Shown: positions 8,293 to 16,210, numbered from the stretch's first letter. The stretch: 16,852 nucleotides of DNA from CAYRFE01 sp964423645 [NCBI: uncultured bacterium] (GCA_964423645.1 CAYRFE010000047.1:1-16852); one strand, 5' to 3'. The notes: generated from the sequence alone by a model not told the origin. Translations and numbers: made by a program.

Positions 8293-8340
8293 CTGAGCAT
8301 ACCTCCTCCATAAAACGAGCAGTACACACCAACCTCATGT

Positions 8341-8368
8341 ATAATACGATAGTATTGAATTATGTCAA
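8341..8368 (-). promoter_or_regulatory. Sigma-70 promoter for the cation:proton antiporter
   Basis: On the minus strand a perfect TTGACA (8368-8363), a 16-bp spacer and TATTAT (8346-8341, one mismatch) lie upstream of the antiporter start. Transcription would begin near 8334, giving a leader of about 42 nt. This separates the antiporter from uvrA, which lies upstream on the same strand. The rest of the 293-bp gap (8369-8585) shows no gene and no clear uvrA terminator. Confidence 0.65.
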
Positions 8369-8585
8369 CAATAACAGTTCGATCCTATACCGTGGAGTAG
8401 TATTTTCATCAGAATGAACTGCTTCAAATGATTATTTTCGTGTTCACTCTTCCCAAACATAGATGAAAAATATGTGAAATAAATATTAACTCTGCGGAAA
8501 ATAAACAGAAATGATCGTTTCGATGCACAACAATGGTGTCTCTACGAATCCATACTTCATAATGTCAAAATTCAGATCTCGCCGG

Positions 8586-11366
8586 TCACTTCGCTTCTTT
8601 CAGATATTTTTTTAAATATTGACCTGTATACGATTTTTTGTTTTTCACCAAATCATGCGGATTACCTGCAAACACTACAAATCCTCCGTCTTTCCCGCCT
8701 TCAGGTCCCAGATCTATGATCCAATCTGCATATTTTATGACATCGAGATTGTGCTCGATGATGATCATCGTATTGCCTGCATCAACCAATCGATTGAGAA
8801 CCGTAAGCAATTTATTGACGTCATCAAAATGAAGGCCCGTCGTCGGTTCATCAAGTATATATAATGTCTTCCCTGTGCCGGGTCGTGATAACTCTTTCGC
8901 TAATTTTATACGTTGGGCTTCACCTCCCGAAAGAGTCGTTGCCTGTTGACCGAGTTTGATATATCCCAAACCGACATCGTACAGAGTTTGCAATCCTTTT
9001 TTCACCGACGGAATATCTTTAAAAAACTCCACCGCTTCGCTCACGGTCATTTCAAGCACTTCATTGATATTTTTTCCGTTGAAACGAACTTCAAGTGTTT
9101 CGGTATTATAACGATGTCCTTTACACACATCACACGTGACGTAGACATCCGGCAAAAAATGCATTTCTATCTTTTTCATACCGTTACCGCCACATGCTTC
9201 GCATCGTCCGCCCTTCACATTAAAACTAAATCGACCTGATGTATACCCTCGCAATTTCGATTCGGGATGCAATGCAAAAAGTTCGCGAATATTATCAAAA
9301 ACGCCGATATAGGTCACTGGATTGGAACGCGGTGTACGCCCGATCGGATCTTGGTTTATCTCGATAACCTTATCAATGTACTCAAGCCCGGTAAGACCTT
9401 CAAACTCTCCCGTTTGTTTCGCGGTCTTATTCAATCTGTTGCTCACTGCCGGAAATAACGTGTCGTTTATTAAGGACGATTTACCCGACCCCGATACTCC
9501 GGTAACCAATGTCATCACTCCTACAGGAAATGACGCCGTGATGGTTTTCAAATTATTCTCTTTACATCCCGAAAGTGTGATCCATCGATCATCCAACGGA
9601 CGTATTGACGGTTTTGCACTGATCTTTTTTTCATTACGTAAGTATTGTCCTGTTAAGCAATCGGACGAATCCCGCATAGTGGTTGGCAACCCTTCAAAGG
9701 TGATCGCTCCGCCGCACACGCCCGCACCCGGTCCGAACTCGACCACCCAGTCCGCTTCTTCGATCGTATCGCGGTCATGTTCGACGACGATAACCGTATT
9801 GCCAAGATCACGAAGATTTTTAAGGGAATTGATCAAACTTGTATTATCCCGTTGATGCAGACCTATCGATGGTTCATCCAGTATGTACAACACCCCCACC
9901 AAGCCGCTGCCGATCTGGCTTGCAAGACGTATCCGCTGTGATTCGCCACCGGAAAGTGACGGAGCTTTACGTTCAAGAGACAAATAGTACAACCCTACAT
10001 CGAGGAGAAATGTCACACGATTCCTGATCTCTTTAATGAGTTCCCGAGCTATCTGCAATTCAATCTCGGTAAGTGTAAGATCGGCAAAAAACATATTCAT
10101 TTCTGCAATTGACATCACGCTGAGTTCGGTGATCGATCGCCCTCCGACCAACACATGCGTCGCTTCCTTATTCAGACGATGTCCCCCGCAAACCGGACAG
10201 GATTTGTCGATCATGAATTGCTCATAATAAATACGTGCTTCCGGTGATGAGGTCTCAAGATACCGTCGTTGAATAACCGGAACAAGCCCCTCGACTCGTT
10301 CGGACCGTTTACCGTTGATAAGCATTTTTTTAAAATCCTCAGGAAGATCTCGAAACGGCACAGAGGGATCGACATCAAACTTTTTGAATAATTCAGTGAC
10401 CTTTTTATATGTCCACGTATCACGTTTTTTACGTAAAACTCCCCACAATCGCACTGCTCCGTCCATAACTGATATTTCGTCATTAGGGATGATCGCACGC
10501 GGATCAACTTCTTTTTTTACTCCCAGTCCGTTACAATCCACGCACATTCCCTGTGGCGCATTAAAAGAAAAAGTCTGCGGTGTCACTTCATTGTAACTTA
10601 TTCCGCATTCACTGCAGTATAAATGCTCACTGTAAAATTTTTTATTCCCTTCGGATGTTTCGACCGTTACACGACCGGTTCCGTGCTTAAGTGCGGTTTC
10701 AACGGATTCAGCGACTCGACTGCGAATTCCTTCTCGCATACTCAAACGATCAATGATAATATCAATATCGTGTTTTTTATGTTTATCAACTTTGAAGCCT
10801 TCGTGTAATTCCATAATTTCACCGTCAACACGCACCCGTACAAAACCGCTTTTCAAAAAGCTCTCAAAAAGTTCTTTATATTCACCTTTACGATTAGTAA
10901 GAATAGGGGCGGATATGATAAATTTGGTGTCAATCGGCAGTGTGAGGATGTCATTCACAATCTCTTCCGATGATTGTGCGCCGATCTCTTTCCCGCACGT
11001 ATGACAGTGAATATGACCGATACGCGCAAAAAGGATTCGAAGATAATCATGTATCTCCGTAATGGTACCGACAGTGGAGCGAGGGTTATTGCTGCGAGAT
11101 TTTTGCTCTATTGAGATTGCGGGTGAAAGTCCTTCGATAAAATCCACATCCGGCTTATCCATAATGCCGAGAAACTGACGCGCGTAACTGGAAAGCGATT
11201 CTACATACCTGCGCTGTCCTTCAGCATAAATGGTATCGAACGCGAGTGATGATTTCCCCGATCCCGATACACCGCTGAATACGACAAGCTTGTTGCGCGG
11301 TATCTTTAAGTGGATGTTTTTTAAGTTGTGTACACGTGCACCTTTGATCTCAATTTTATTCTGCAT
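8586..11366 (-). CDS. uvrA: Excinuclease ABC subunit A (UvrA)
   Basis: A 926-residue damage-recognition ATPase of nucleotide excision repair, close to the usual length of about 940. Two ABC ATPase modules are complete: Walker A GVSGSGKS at 32-39 and again at 623-630, signatures LSGGESQRIRL at 471 and LSGGEAQRIKL at 812, and Walker B ILDEP at 495 and 837. The first zinc module has C251/C254/C275/C278 (CSECG...CVDCNG) and the second C722/C725/C745/C748 (CEACGG...CDVCKG). The UvrB-binding region after the first Walker A and the YAEGQRRYVESLSSYARQFL stretch are intact. The ATG at 11366 has GGAGG 8 nt upstream. It acts with UvrB and UvrC in the cytoplasm; neither partner is in this window. No SOS-type operator of the CTGT-N8-ACAG or GAAC-N4-GTTC kind was seen upstream. 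Confidence 0.99.
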   Translation of the reverse strand: MQNKIEIKGARVHNLKNIHLKIPRNKLVVFSGVSGSGKSSLAFDTIYAEGQRRYVESLSSYARQFLGIMDKPDVDFIEGLSPAISIEQKSRSNNPRSTVGTITEIHDYLRILFARIGHIHCHTCGKEIGAQSSEEIVNDILTLPIDTKFIISAPILTNRKGEYKELFESFLKSGFVRVRVDGEIMELHEGFKVDKHKKHDIDIIIDRLSMREGIRSRVAESVETALKHGTGRVTVETSEGNKKFYSEHLYCSECGISYNEVTPQTFSFNAPQGMCVDCNGLGVKKEVDPRAIIPNDEISVMDGAVRLWGVLRKKRDTWTYKKVTELFKKFDVDPSVPFRDLPEDFKKMLINGKRSERVEGLVPVIQRRYLETSSPEARIYYEQFMIDKSCPVCGGHRLNKEATHVLVGGRSITELSVMSIAEMNMFFADLTLTEIELQIARELIKEIRNRVTFLLDVGLYYLSLERKAPSLSGGESQRIRLASQIGSGLVGVLYILDEPSIGLHQRDNTSLINSLKNLRDLGNTVIVVEHDRDTIEEADWVVEFGPGAGVCGGAITFEGLPTTMRDSSDCLTGQYLRNEKKISAKPSIRPLDDRWITLSGCKENNLKTITASFPVGVMTLVTGVSGSGKSSLINDTLFPAVSNRLNKTAKQTGEFEGLTGLEYIDKVIEINQDPIGRTPRSNPVTYIGVFDNIRELFALHPESKLRGYTSGRFSFNVKGGRCEACGGNGMKKIEMHFLPDVYVTCDVCKGHRYNTETLEVRFNGKNINEVLEMTVSEAVEFFKDIPSVKKGLQTLYDVGLGYIKLGQQATTLSGGEAQRIKLAKELSRPGTGKTLYILDEPTTGLHFDDVNKLLTVLNRLVDAGNTMIIIEHNLDVIKYADWIIDLGPEGGKDGGFVVFAGNPHDLVKNKKSYTGQYLKKYLKEAK

Positions 11367-11449
11367 AGTCGTTTCCTCCGAAGTGAAGTATACGCTTTTT
11401 CAAATGGGTGACAAGGGGAAGTTTTATTCAATTGATGCGAAATGTACTT

Positions 11450-11478
11450 TTTATTTTTAAGTTGATAAAACGTGTCAA
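11450..11478 (-). promoter_or_regulatory. uvrA: Candidate promoter for uvrA
   Basis: On the minus strand TTGACA (11478-11473), a 17-bp spacer and AATAAA (11455-11450, four of six matches to TATAAT). The transcript would start near 11443 with a leader of about 75 nt. The -35 is perfect, the -10 weak. Confidence 0.45.
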
Positions 11479-11538
11479 ATAGCTATCGTCATCTCAATGA
11501 TAAAAACCGTTAATCCCGCCAACCATAGAAAACATAAC

Positions 11539-11567
11539 TTGACAAATATTACGTATATAAAAATAAA
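11539..11567 (+). promoter_or_regulatory. Distal promoter candidate for the Band 7 operon
   Basis: TTGACA (11539-11544), a 17-bp spacer, then AATAAA (11562-11567). It has the same elements and spacing as the leftward uvrA promoter, with 60 bp between the two -35 boxes. The leader would be about 158 nt. The -10 is weak. Confidence 0.4.
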
Positions 11568-11637
11568 TATTTTCATCAAACTTTTTTTCAAATATTACAA
11601 ACCGACCGGCACGTGAAGCATATCGTATAAAATTATA

Positions 11638-11665
11638 TTGCAAATCTACAAAAATCGAGTATATT
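11638..11665 (+). promoter_or_regulatory. Proximal promoter candidate for the Band 7 operon
   Basis: TTGCAA (11638-11643), a 16-bp spacer and TATATT (11660-11665, five of six matches). Transcription would start near 11672, about 60 nt before the ATG at 11733. Confidence 0.4.
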
Positions 11666-11732
11666 CACCCCACAAGATATACCTGCACAATGAATGTATT
11701 TTATGGTGTATATCGCATAAGGAGGAAATACT

Positions 11733-12614
11733 ATGATTGCTATTGCTGCTCTGGTAACCGCCTTTGTTTTGATAATCCTTCTCTTCTTTGCTCGCAAGAT
11801 CGATGTGCCATACTGGCTATTGATCGTCGGTATCTTTTTCTTTATCGGATTAGCAGGATATAAATCGATACTCATTTTAGAAAAAGATCAAGTAGGGATA
11901 CAGTCATATCCCGGAAGAGAACAATTCGCACTCATGAGCGAAGGTTTTAATTTTCGCTATCCCCTCTCAAAAATATCACTCTATCACACCTCTTTGCGCA
12001 GTATACGTTTCGATGCTACGACCGCACCGTTAACGGTTATGACCGCAGACGGAGTATCCCTGCCCGTTAATTGCAGTATCGTGTGGCGTCTGAATCCTGC
12101 CGACTTGCACTCTATTCATTCAAACATAGGCAAATCTACCGAGGATATTGAGATGAACTATCTTATACCGCGAGTAAAAAGCACCCTTCATGATCTTATT
12201 GGTCTGCATGATGTTAGCCGTCTGTTCGGGAAGGATCGCATTACGTATGCATCTCTTGCAGATGAAATTGCGAATGGCCTTCGAATCAAATTAGCTGAGC
12301 AAGGAATTACCATTACTGAAGTACTCATTGAATCGCTGGTTGAGCCTGCATCAGTTCGTGCGGAACTCGACAAGCAAGCGCTGATCCGTCAGGAAATGGA
12401 AACATTTGAGCTTTTGAAAAAACGTACACAACAAGAAGCTGATGTACAGAATATCATCAATACAACATATACACAGGGATATTTACAAAATGAAGCGATC
12501 AAAATGATGCGCGAAATGGCACAGAATAAAAATGCCACCTTCCTCGTTGTGCCAACTGCGCCCGGAACATTTTCGATACCGTTGGTGTTGCCGGATAATA
12601 AAACCGGAGAATGA
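11733..12614 (+). CDS. SPFH/Band 7 domain membrane protein
   Basis: A 293-residue protein with two hydrophobic helices at the N-terminus (about 2-20 and 27-47), then an SPFH/Band 7 (prohibitin-like) domain from about 45 to 215 and a helical segment at about 212-265 (KQALIRQEMETFELLKKRTQQEADVQNI). Typical features are EKDQVGIQ, SEGFNFRYPLSK and TADGVSLPVNCSIVWRL, and the end of the fold GITITEVLIESLVEPASVRAELDKQ. Such proteins form large membrane-bound rings or scaffolds that organise lipids or partner enzymes; the specific role here is unknown. AAGGAGG (11719-11725) lies 7 nt before the ATG. Its stop overlaps or nearly touches the next start (ATGA at 12611), so it is the first gene of a coupled four-gene operon. 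Confidence 0.9.
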   Translation: MIAIAALVTAFVLIILLFFARKIDVPYWLLIVGIFFFIGLAGYKSILILEKDQVGIQSYPGREQFALMSEGFNFRYPLSKISLYHTSLRSIRFDATTAPLTVMTADGVSLPVNCSIVWRLNPADLHSIHSNIGKSTEDIEMNYLIPRVKSTLHDLIGLHDVSRLFGKDRITYASLADEIANGLRIKLAEQGITITEVLIESLVEPASVRAELDKQALIRQEMETFELLKKRTQQEADVQNIINTTYTQGYLQNEAIKMMREMAQNKNATFLVVPTAPGTFSIPLVLPDNKTGE

Positions 12615-12616
12615 AT

Positions 12617-13060
12617 ATGATTGCAATTGTGAACGGGCCGGTCATGTCACTTCTTGGAGAGCGTGAACCCGAGAAATACGGTTCCAGCACGCTTCATGAT
12701 CTTGAATCACATATTCGTGCCACCTTTCCCGGTCGTGAGTTTTTATTTTATCAATCAGACTGTGAGGGAGATCTGATACATTTTTTAATAGAGAATCGCG
12801 CACGGATCAGCGGGGTTGTTATTAATCCTGCCGGGTATACAACGACAAGTATTGCTATTCGCGATACGATCAACGCATTGCAAAAACCTGCCGTCGAGGT
12901 ACATCTTACTAATATTTATTCACGTGAATCGTTTCGGCACCCTTCGATTATTGCACCGGTATGCACAGGTCAAATAGCGGGACTTGGAATTACCGGGTAT
13001 GTGCTTGCAGTGCACTATATAGACGAAAAAACCCACTGCACAGAAAGGAAAAACGTATGA
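12617..13060 (+). CDS. aroQ: Type II 3-dehydroquinate dehydratase-like protein, divergent active site
   Basis: A 147-residue protein with the length and motif order of type II dehydroquinases, which convert 3-dehydroquinate to 3-dehydroshikimate in the shikimate pathway as dodecamers. Matching parts are NGPxxxLLGEREPEKYGSSTL (residues 6-26), QSDCEGDLIHF, GVVINPAGYTTTSIAIRD (66-83), VEVHLTNIYSRESFRHPS (93-110) and the C-terminal GLGITGYVLA. The lid arginine R16 and catalytic tyrosine Y21 are kept, as are N70, E94, H96 and R107. Two usual residues are not: the Asn of NGPNLN is V9, and the His of YTHTS is T76. It may thus be impaired or altered in activity. I favour ATG 12617 (GGAGA 6 nt upstream) over ATG 12611, which overlaps the Band 7 stop. 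Its neighbours are membrane proteins, not shikimate genes. Confidence 0.85.
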   Translation: MIAIVNGPVMSLLGEREPEKYGSSTLHDLESHIRATFPGREFLFYQSDCEGDLIHFLIENRARISGVVINPAGYTTTSIAIRDTINALQKPAVEVHLTNIYSRESFRHPSIIAPVCTGQIAGLGITGYVLAVHYIDEKTHCTERKNV

Positions 13061-13764
13061 TGACTCTTGCTCATGTGTGTGCCGCCATCGGCCTTCTCGC
13101 CGGATCCGCAGCACTGGCACTGGTAATTTTCAGACTGGTATCATTGTTCCCGATCACAAAACACGAGGGAACCCACTCGCGCTTCATTACTACTGCGACT
13201 GTCTATGCCGGAATGACAGGCTTGACGTTGCTCGTAGCAATGATCGGTTACATGCTGTTCAACGACGATACACGTGCACTACCCCTGTATCCATCCGTGG
13301 TTTTTGGTAGTATACTCATCGTTGCACTTATGATGTACATTCGTAAGAATTTCCATGGGGCAGCATTATTATTAGCGATCATCGCATTAGCCCTGCTATG
13401 GCTCGCTCCTATTTTTGCCGGTCAGGTATCGGAGCCGATCAACAAATACGAATTGGTTCGTTTCTATGACGGCTATATCTCTTATGACGGAACACGTTCA
13501 CAGCTTGTAACATTTACGATCAAGATAGGAAAAGGCAGAACTCTCGTATACAGCATGCTCGAATATAAACCTGAGAATAAGCGCGAGATGTCTGAAGGAA
13601 TCATAACGTTCGATGAGAACGAACTTGTTCTGAAAATTGATGAGAATCCCCCTTGTCGCGTCAAAAAATCAATCGTTAAGGGAGAAAAAAAGATTACACT
13701 GAGATCGGTCGGCAAAGAATTTCCCCGCTATACGCTCACATCAATGAAGGAGGTTTCACAATGA
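13057..13764 (+). CDS. Four-helix membrane protein with a C-terminal soluble domain, unknown function
   Basis: A 235-residue protein with four predicted membrane helices (about 5-28, 46-68, 77-95 and 101-119) followed by a soluble region of about 110 residues rich in beta-strand patterns (YELVRFYDGYISYDG, LVTFTIKIGKG, GIITFDENELVLKI). Positive charges lie in loops 1 and 3 and acidic ones in loop 2, so the positive-inside rule places both termini, and hence the soluble domain, outside the cytoplasm. I recognise no family. The ATG at 13057 has AAAGGAA 6 nt upstream and overlaps the stop of the dehydroquinase-like gene; the next gene starts inside its own stop (ATGA). It therefore belongs to the same translationally coupled unit. 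The ATG at 13060 is an equivalent alternative start. Confidence 0.82.
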   Translation: MMTLAHVCAAIGLLAGSAALALVIFRLVSLFPITKHEGTHSRFITTATVYAGMTGLTLLVAMIGYMLFNDDTRALPLYPSVVFGSILIVALMMYIRKNFHGAALLLAIIALALLWLAPIFAGQVSEPINKYELVRFYDGYISYDGTRSQLVTFTIKIGKGRTLVYSMLEYKPENKREMSEGIITFDENELVLKIDENPPCRVKKSIVKGEKKITLRSVGKEFPRYTLTSMKEVSQ

Positions 13765-14546
13765 AATATTTTATAATTATTGCACTTGCACTCACTATCG
13801 CTTTAACCGGTTGCAAATCACAAAAAAATACCGAACTGGAAAAAAAGGTTTTGGATCAGGAACAAGCACTGCGTATCCATCATGAAAATGTGACGAAATT
13901 TTACGAGAGCTTGAAAAGCATTCAAGAAACTGAAGTTCAGATCGACAAATTGATGGAATCTCGCAAGCCTAATTCTATTGATGTTGATAAGGAAATATTA
14001 CAGAAAATCGAAAAGTTGAAGGAAGTTGTTGAACTTCAAAAGAAAAAGATTACCGATATGCAAAAACAGATTGCATATTACAAACCGTTCAAGCAAGAAG
14101 CCGAAACGCTTCGCAAGCAAGTAGAGACCTTCCAAATGGTCATTGCCGACAAAGACAAGAAAATAGCCGAAATGGAAGAAACATTAAAAACGCTCAAAAC
14201 GGAAAACGAACAACTTTCGAAGGAAAATGTAAAACTCGTTGTTGCGACAAATACTATTTATTACACTTTTGGTACAAAAGATGATCTTCTTACACGCGGA
14301 GTTATTACCAAAAGCGGCGGAAATATTTTTGGCGGAAAAACATTTTTACCTGTCAGCGACCCGCAGATGTATACAAGCGGCGACCGACGTTCTTTAGCTA
14401 CTATCGATGCAGGTGCGATCATAGAAAAAATATTGCCCGATCGTGCGGCGGACAGTTATACTATCACCGGTAATATCATCGAGATCAAAGACAATACCGC
14501 ATTTTGGAAAAACCCTTACCTTGTTATCATGGTTAAAGCAAATTAA
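13761..14546 (+). CDS. Coiled-coil lipoprotein with a conserved C-terminal domain
   Basis: A 261-residue protein with a type II signal peptide and lipobox LTGC, so C18 should be lipidated. The next residue is Lys, not Asp, which by the E. coli Lol rule suggests outer-membrane sorting. Residues about 22-160 are a long heptad-like helical region (KKVLDQEQALRI..., EEVLKTLKTENEQLSKEN-like repeats) expected to form a coiled coil. Residues about 165-260 are a compact domain beginning IYYTFGTKDDLLTRGVITKSGG and ending FWKNPYLVIMVK. I recall closely similar 'Y-x-GTKKELKxxGIIT...' domains at the end of coiled-coil lipoproteins in Bacteroidota, some annotated Cbp1-like; the function is not established. 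AAGGAGG lies 7 nt before the ATG, which overlaps the preceding stop by 4 nt. It is the last gene of the operon. Confidence 0.87.
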   Translation: MKYFIIIALALTIALTGCKSQKNTELEKKVLDQEQALRIHHENVTKFYESLKSIQETEVQIDKLMESRKPNSIDVDKEILQKIEKLKEVVELQKKKITDMQKQIAYYKPFKQEAETLRKQVETFQMVIADKDKKIAEMEETLKTLKTENEQLSKENVKLVVATNTIYYTFGTKDDLLTRGVITKSGGNIFGGKTFLPVSDPQMYTSGDRRSLATIDAGAIIEKILPDRAADSYTITGNIIEIKDNTAFWKNPYLVIMVKAN

Positions 14547-14572
14547 TCTTTTTCGTATTGCATCACATATTC

Positions 14573-14598
14573 GGGGCTGTTTTACAGCTCCTTTGTTT
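14573..14598 (+). terminator. Probable intrinsic terminator of the Band 7 operon
   Basis: GGGGCTG (14573-14579), loop TTTTA, CAGCTCC (14585-14591) form a 7-bp stem with one G-U pair, followed by TTTGTTT. It sits 26 nt after the lipoprotein stop and 42 nt before cysS, so it probably ends the operon or attenuates read-through into cysS. No clear separate cysS promoter was found in the 93-nt gap. Confidence 0.5.
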
Positions 14599-14639
14599 CA
14601 TCGGGGTACCACGGGACGACACAGAAAAGAAGGGATATC

Positions 14640-16082
14640 ATGGAAATCAAACTGTACAATACATTAAGTCGAACGCTTGAAATTTTCAAATCAACCAAGC
14701 CGAATCATGTCGATATGTATGCATGCGGTATAACGGTGCAAGACTATTCACACATCGGGCATGCCCGACAAGCGATTGTATTCGATGTGATTCGTAAATT
14801 CTTGGAGTTCGCAGGTTATTCAGTCACCTATGTTCGTAACTTTACCGACATAGATGATAAAATAATTGCTAAAGCGATCACACAAGGGAAAACGGCAACC
14901 GAAATAAGCGAGTTTTTTATAGCTGAGTCTTCAAAAGACCTCCACTCATTGAAAGTCGATGGTGCAACCGTCGAACCGAAAGTGACTGAGCACATCCCCG
15001 ACATCATCGCATTTATACAGCGCTTGATCGATAAAGGGCATGCCTATGTAAGTAATGGCGAAGTATTATTTGACGTACAATCGTTCAAGGACTACGGCAA
15101 ATTATCAAATCGTAAACTTGATGATCAAGTATCCGATGATGTCTCACCGAACAAAAGGAATCCTCAAGATTTCAGTTTATGGAAACCTGCAAAGCCAAAT
15201 GAACCCTTCTGGGATTCTCCATGGGGCACCGGACGCCCTGGATGGCATATTGAATGTTCGGTCATGTCTCATAAATATCTCGGAGAAACGTTTGATATCC
15301 ACGGTGGCGGTCATGATCTTGTATTCCCGCATCATGAAAACGAGATCGCACAGAGCGAGGCATGCACCGGGAAACCTTTTGCAAATTACTGGATTCACAA
15401 CGGGCTGGTTATGGTAAACGGTCAAAAAATGAGCAAAAGTCTCGGTAACTTTTATACGATCAAAGACGCCGTTGCGAAATTCCCTGTTGATGTCATACGC
15501 TATGTGGTATTATCACATAATTATTCAACTGCGATTGATTTCAGCGAGGATATTTTTCTGAATGCACGCAAACGCACACACTACTTTTACAAATCCCTTG
15601 CACAAATGGATAGCATTGCAGGATTACAGGGAAAAGACGAAAATCTCCTATGCGATATCATAACATTGCTTACCAGCGGTTTTAATGACGCTATGTGTGA
15701 CAATTTTAATACGGCACGAGTAGTTGCTCTTTGGTCGGATTCATTCAAGGCAATGAATGACTTCATCACCGATAAAAAAAACAAACCCGCAGATAAAGCC
15801 TTTACTGTACGAGAGTTTTTGAAAGCATTCCGAATACAGGCAAAACTTATGCGTTTGTTTGACGAAGCACCAATAGAGTTTCTTACAGCGATGAAGCATT
15901 CGGTGATCGCACAAAATGGTATTACTGAAGCACAGATTCAGACTAAAATAACGGAACGCACCGAGGCGCGTAAAAACAAAGACTTTGCTCGATCCGACGC
16001 CATACGTGATGAACTTGCATCGATGAAGATCGCCCTGCTCGACACACCGAACGGTACCGAGTGGGATGTTATTTTTGATTGA
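14640..16082 (+). CDS. cysS: Cysteinyl-tRNA synthetase
   Basis: A 480-residue class I aminoacyl-tRNA synthetase that attaches cysteine to tRNA-Cys. It has the class I motifs HIGH (HIGHAR, 38-43) and KMSKS (263-267), and the four zinc ligands that select cysteine: C29 (YACGITVQDY), C206 (GWHIECSVMS), H231 and E235 (PHHENEIAQSE). The C-terminal part has the DALR-type anticodon region and the usual ending with RxxKDFARSDAIRDELASMKIALLDTPNGTEW. Length is typical (about 460-480). The ATG at 14640 is preceded by GAAGGG and matches the family start (MEIKLYNTLSR). The gene is complete, with a strong terminator 28 nt after its stop. Confidence 0.99.
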   Translation: MEIKLYNTLSRTLEIFKSTKPNHVDMYACGITVQDYSHIGHARQAIVFDVIRKFLEFAGYSVTYVRNFTDIDDKIIAKAITQGKTATEISEFFIAESSKDLHSLKVDGATVEPKVTEHIPDIIAFIQRLIDKGHAYVSNGEVLFDVQSFKDYGKLSNRKLDDQVSDDVSPNKRNPQDFSLWKPAKPNEPFWDSPWGTGRPGWHIECSVMSHKYLGETFDIHGGGHDLVFPHHENEIAQSEACTGKPFANYWIHNGLVMVNGQKMSKSLGNFYTIKDAVAKFPVDVIRYVVLSHNYSTAIDFSEDIFLNARKRTHYFYKSLAQMDSIAGLQGKDENLLCDIITLLTSGFNDAMCDNFNTARVVALWSDSFKAMNDFITDKKNKPADKAFTVREFLKAFRIQAKLMRLFDEAPIEFLTAMKHSVIAQNGITEAQIQTKITERTEARKNKDFARSDAIRDELASMKIALLDTPNGTEWDVIFD

Positions 16083-16109
16083 GTATATAAAATAACGGCA
16101 TGTTTCTGA

Positions 16110-16131
16110 GGGCGGACAACCGCCCTTTTTT
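16110..16131 (+). terminator. Rho-independent terminator of cysS
   Basis: GGGCGG (16110-16115), loop ACAA, CCGCCC (16120-16125), then six T. A perfect 6-bp all-GC stem with an immediate U-tract is a textbook intrinsic terminator. Confidence 0.93.
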
Positions 16132-16210
16132 ATCAAAATTTTTCCCTCTAACGCACTTTATGGAGAGCTTTTCAAAACTACCATTTTTTTAACTTTGTGC
16201 CCACCCCAAA

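Larger units (their letters stand above)
11367..11732. other. Divergent intergenic region between uvrA and the Band 7 operon
   Basis: A 366-bp AT-rich gap without a convincing gene. It carries the leftward uvrA promoter (11450-11478) and two rightward promoter candidates (11539-11567 and 11638-11665). The minus-strand frame at 11633-11875 runs into the Band 7 gene and is a shadow. No RNA gene or long repeat was seen. Confidence 0.6.

Noticed and set aside
7880-8338. 152-residue minus-strand frame overlapping the antiporter start
   Set aside because: It is a shifted reading of the antiporter gene, rich in Cys and Arg, with no family resemblance; the antiporter frame has all the expected motifs.
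9322-9855. 177-residue plus-strand frame inside uvrA
   Set aside because: Antisense to the conserved second ATPase half of uvrA, without a ribosome binding site; a shadow of the real gene.
11367-11500. SOS (LexA) operator upstream of uvrA
   Set aside because: No CTGT-N8-ACAG or GAAC-N4-GTTC palindrome is present on either strand of this stretch.
14600-14620. GGGGTACCACGGGACG before cysS looks like part of a T-box antiterminator
   Set aside because: The conserved order AGGGTGGTACCGCG is not matched, there is no room for Stem I or a Cys specifier loop in the 93-nt gap, and the only hairpin with a U-tract fits a terminator of the preceding operon.
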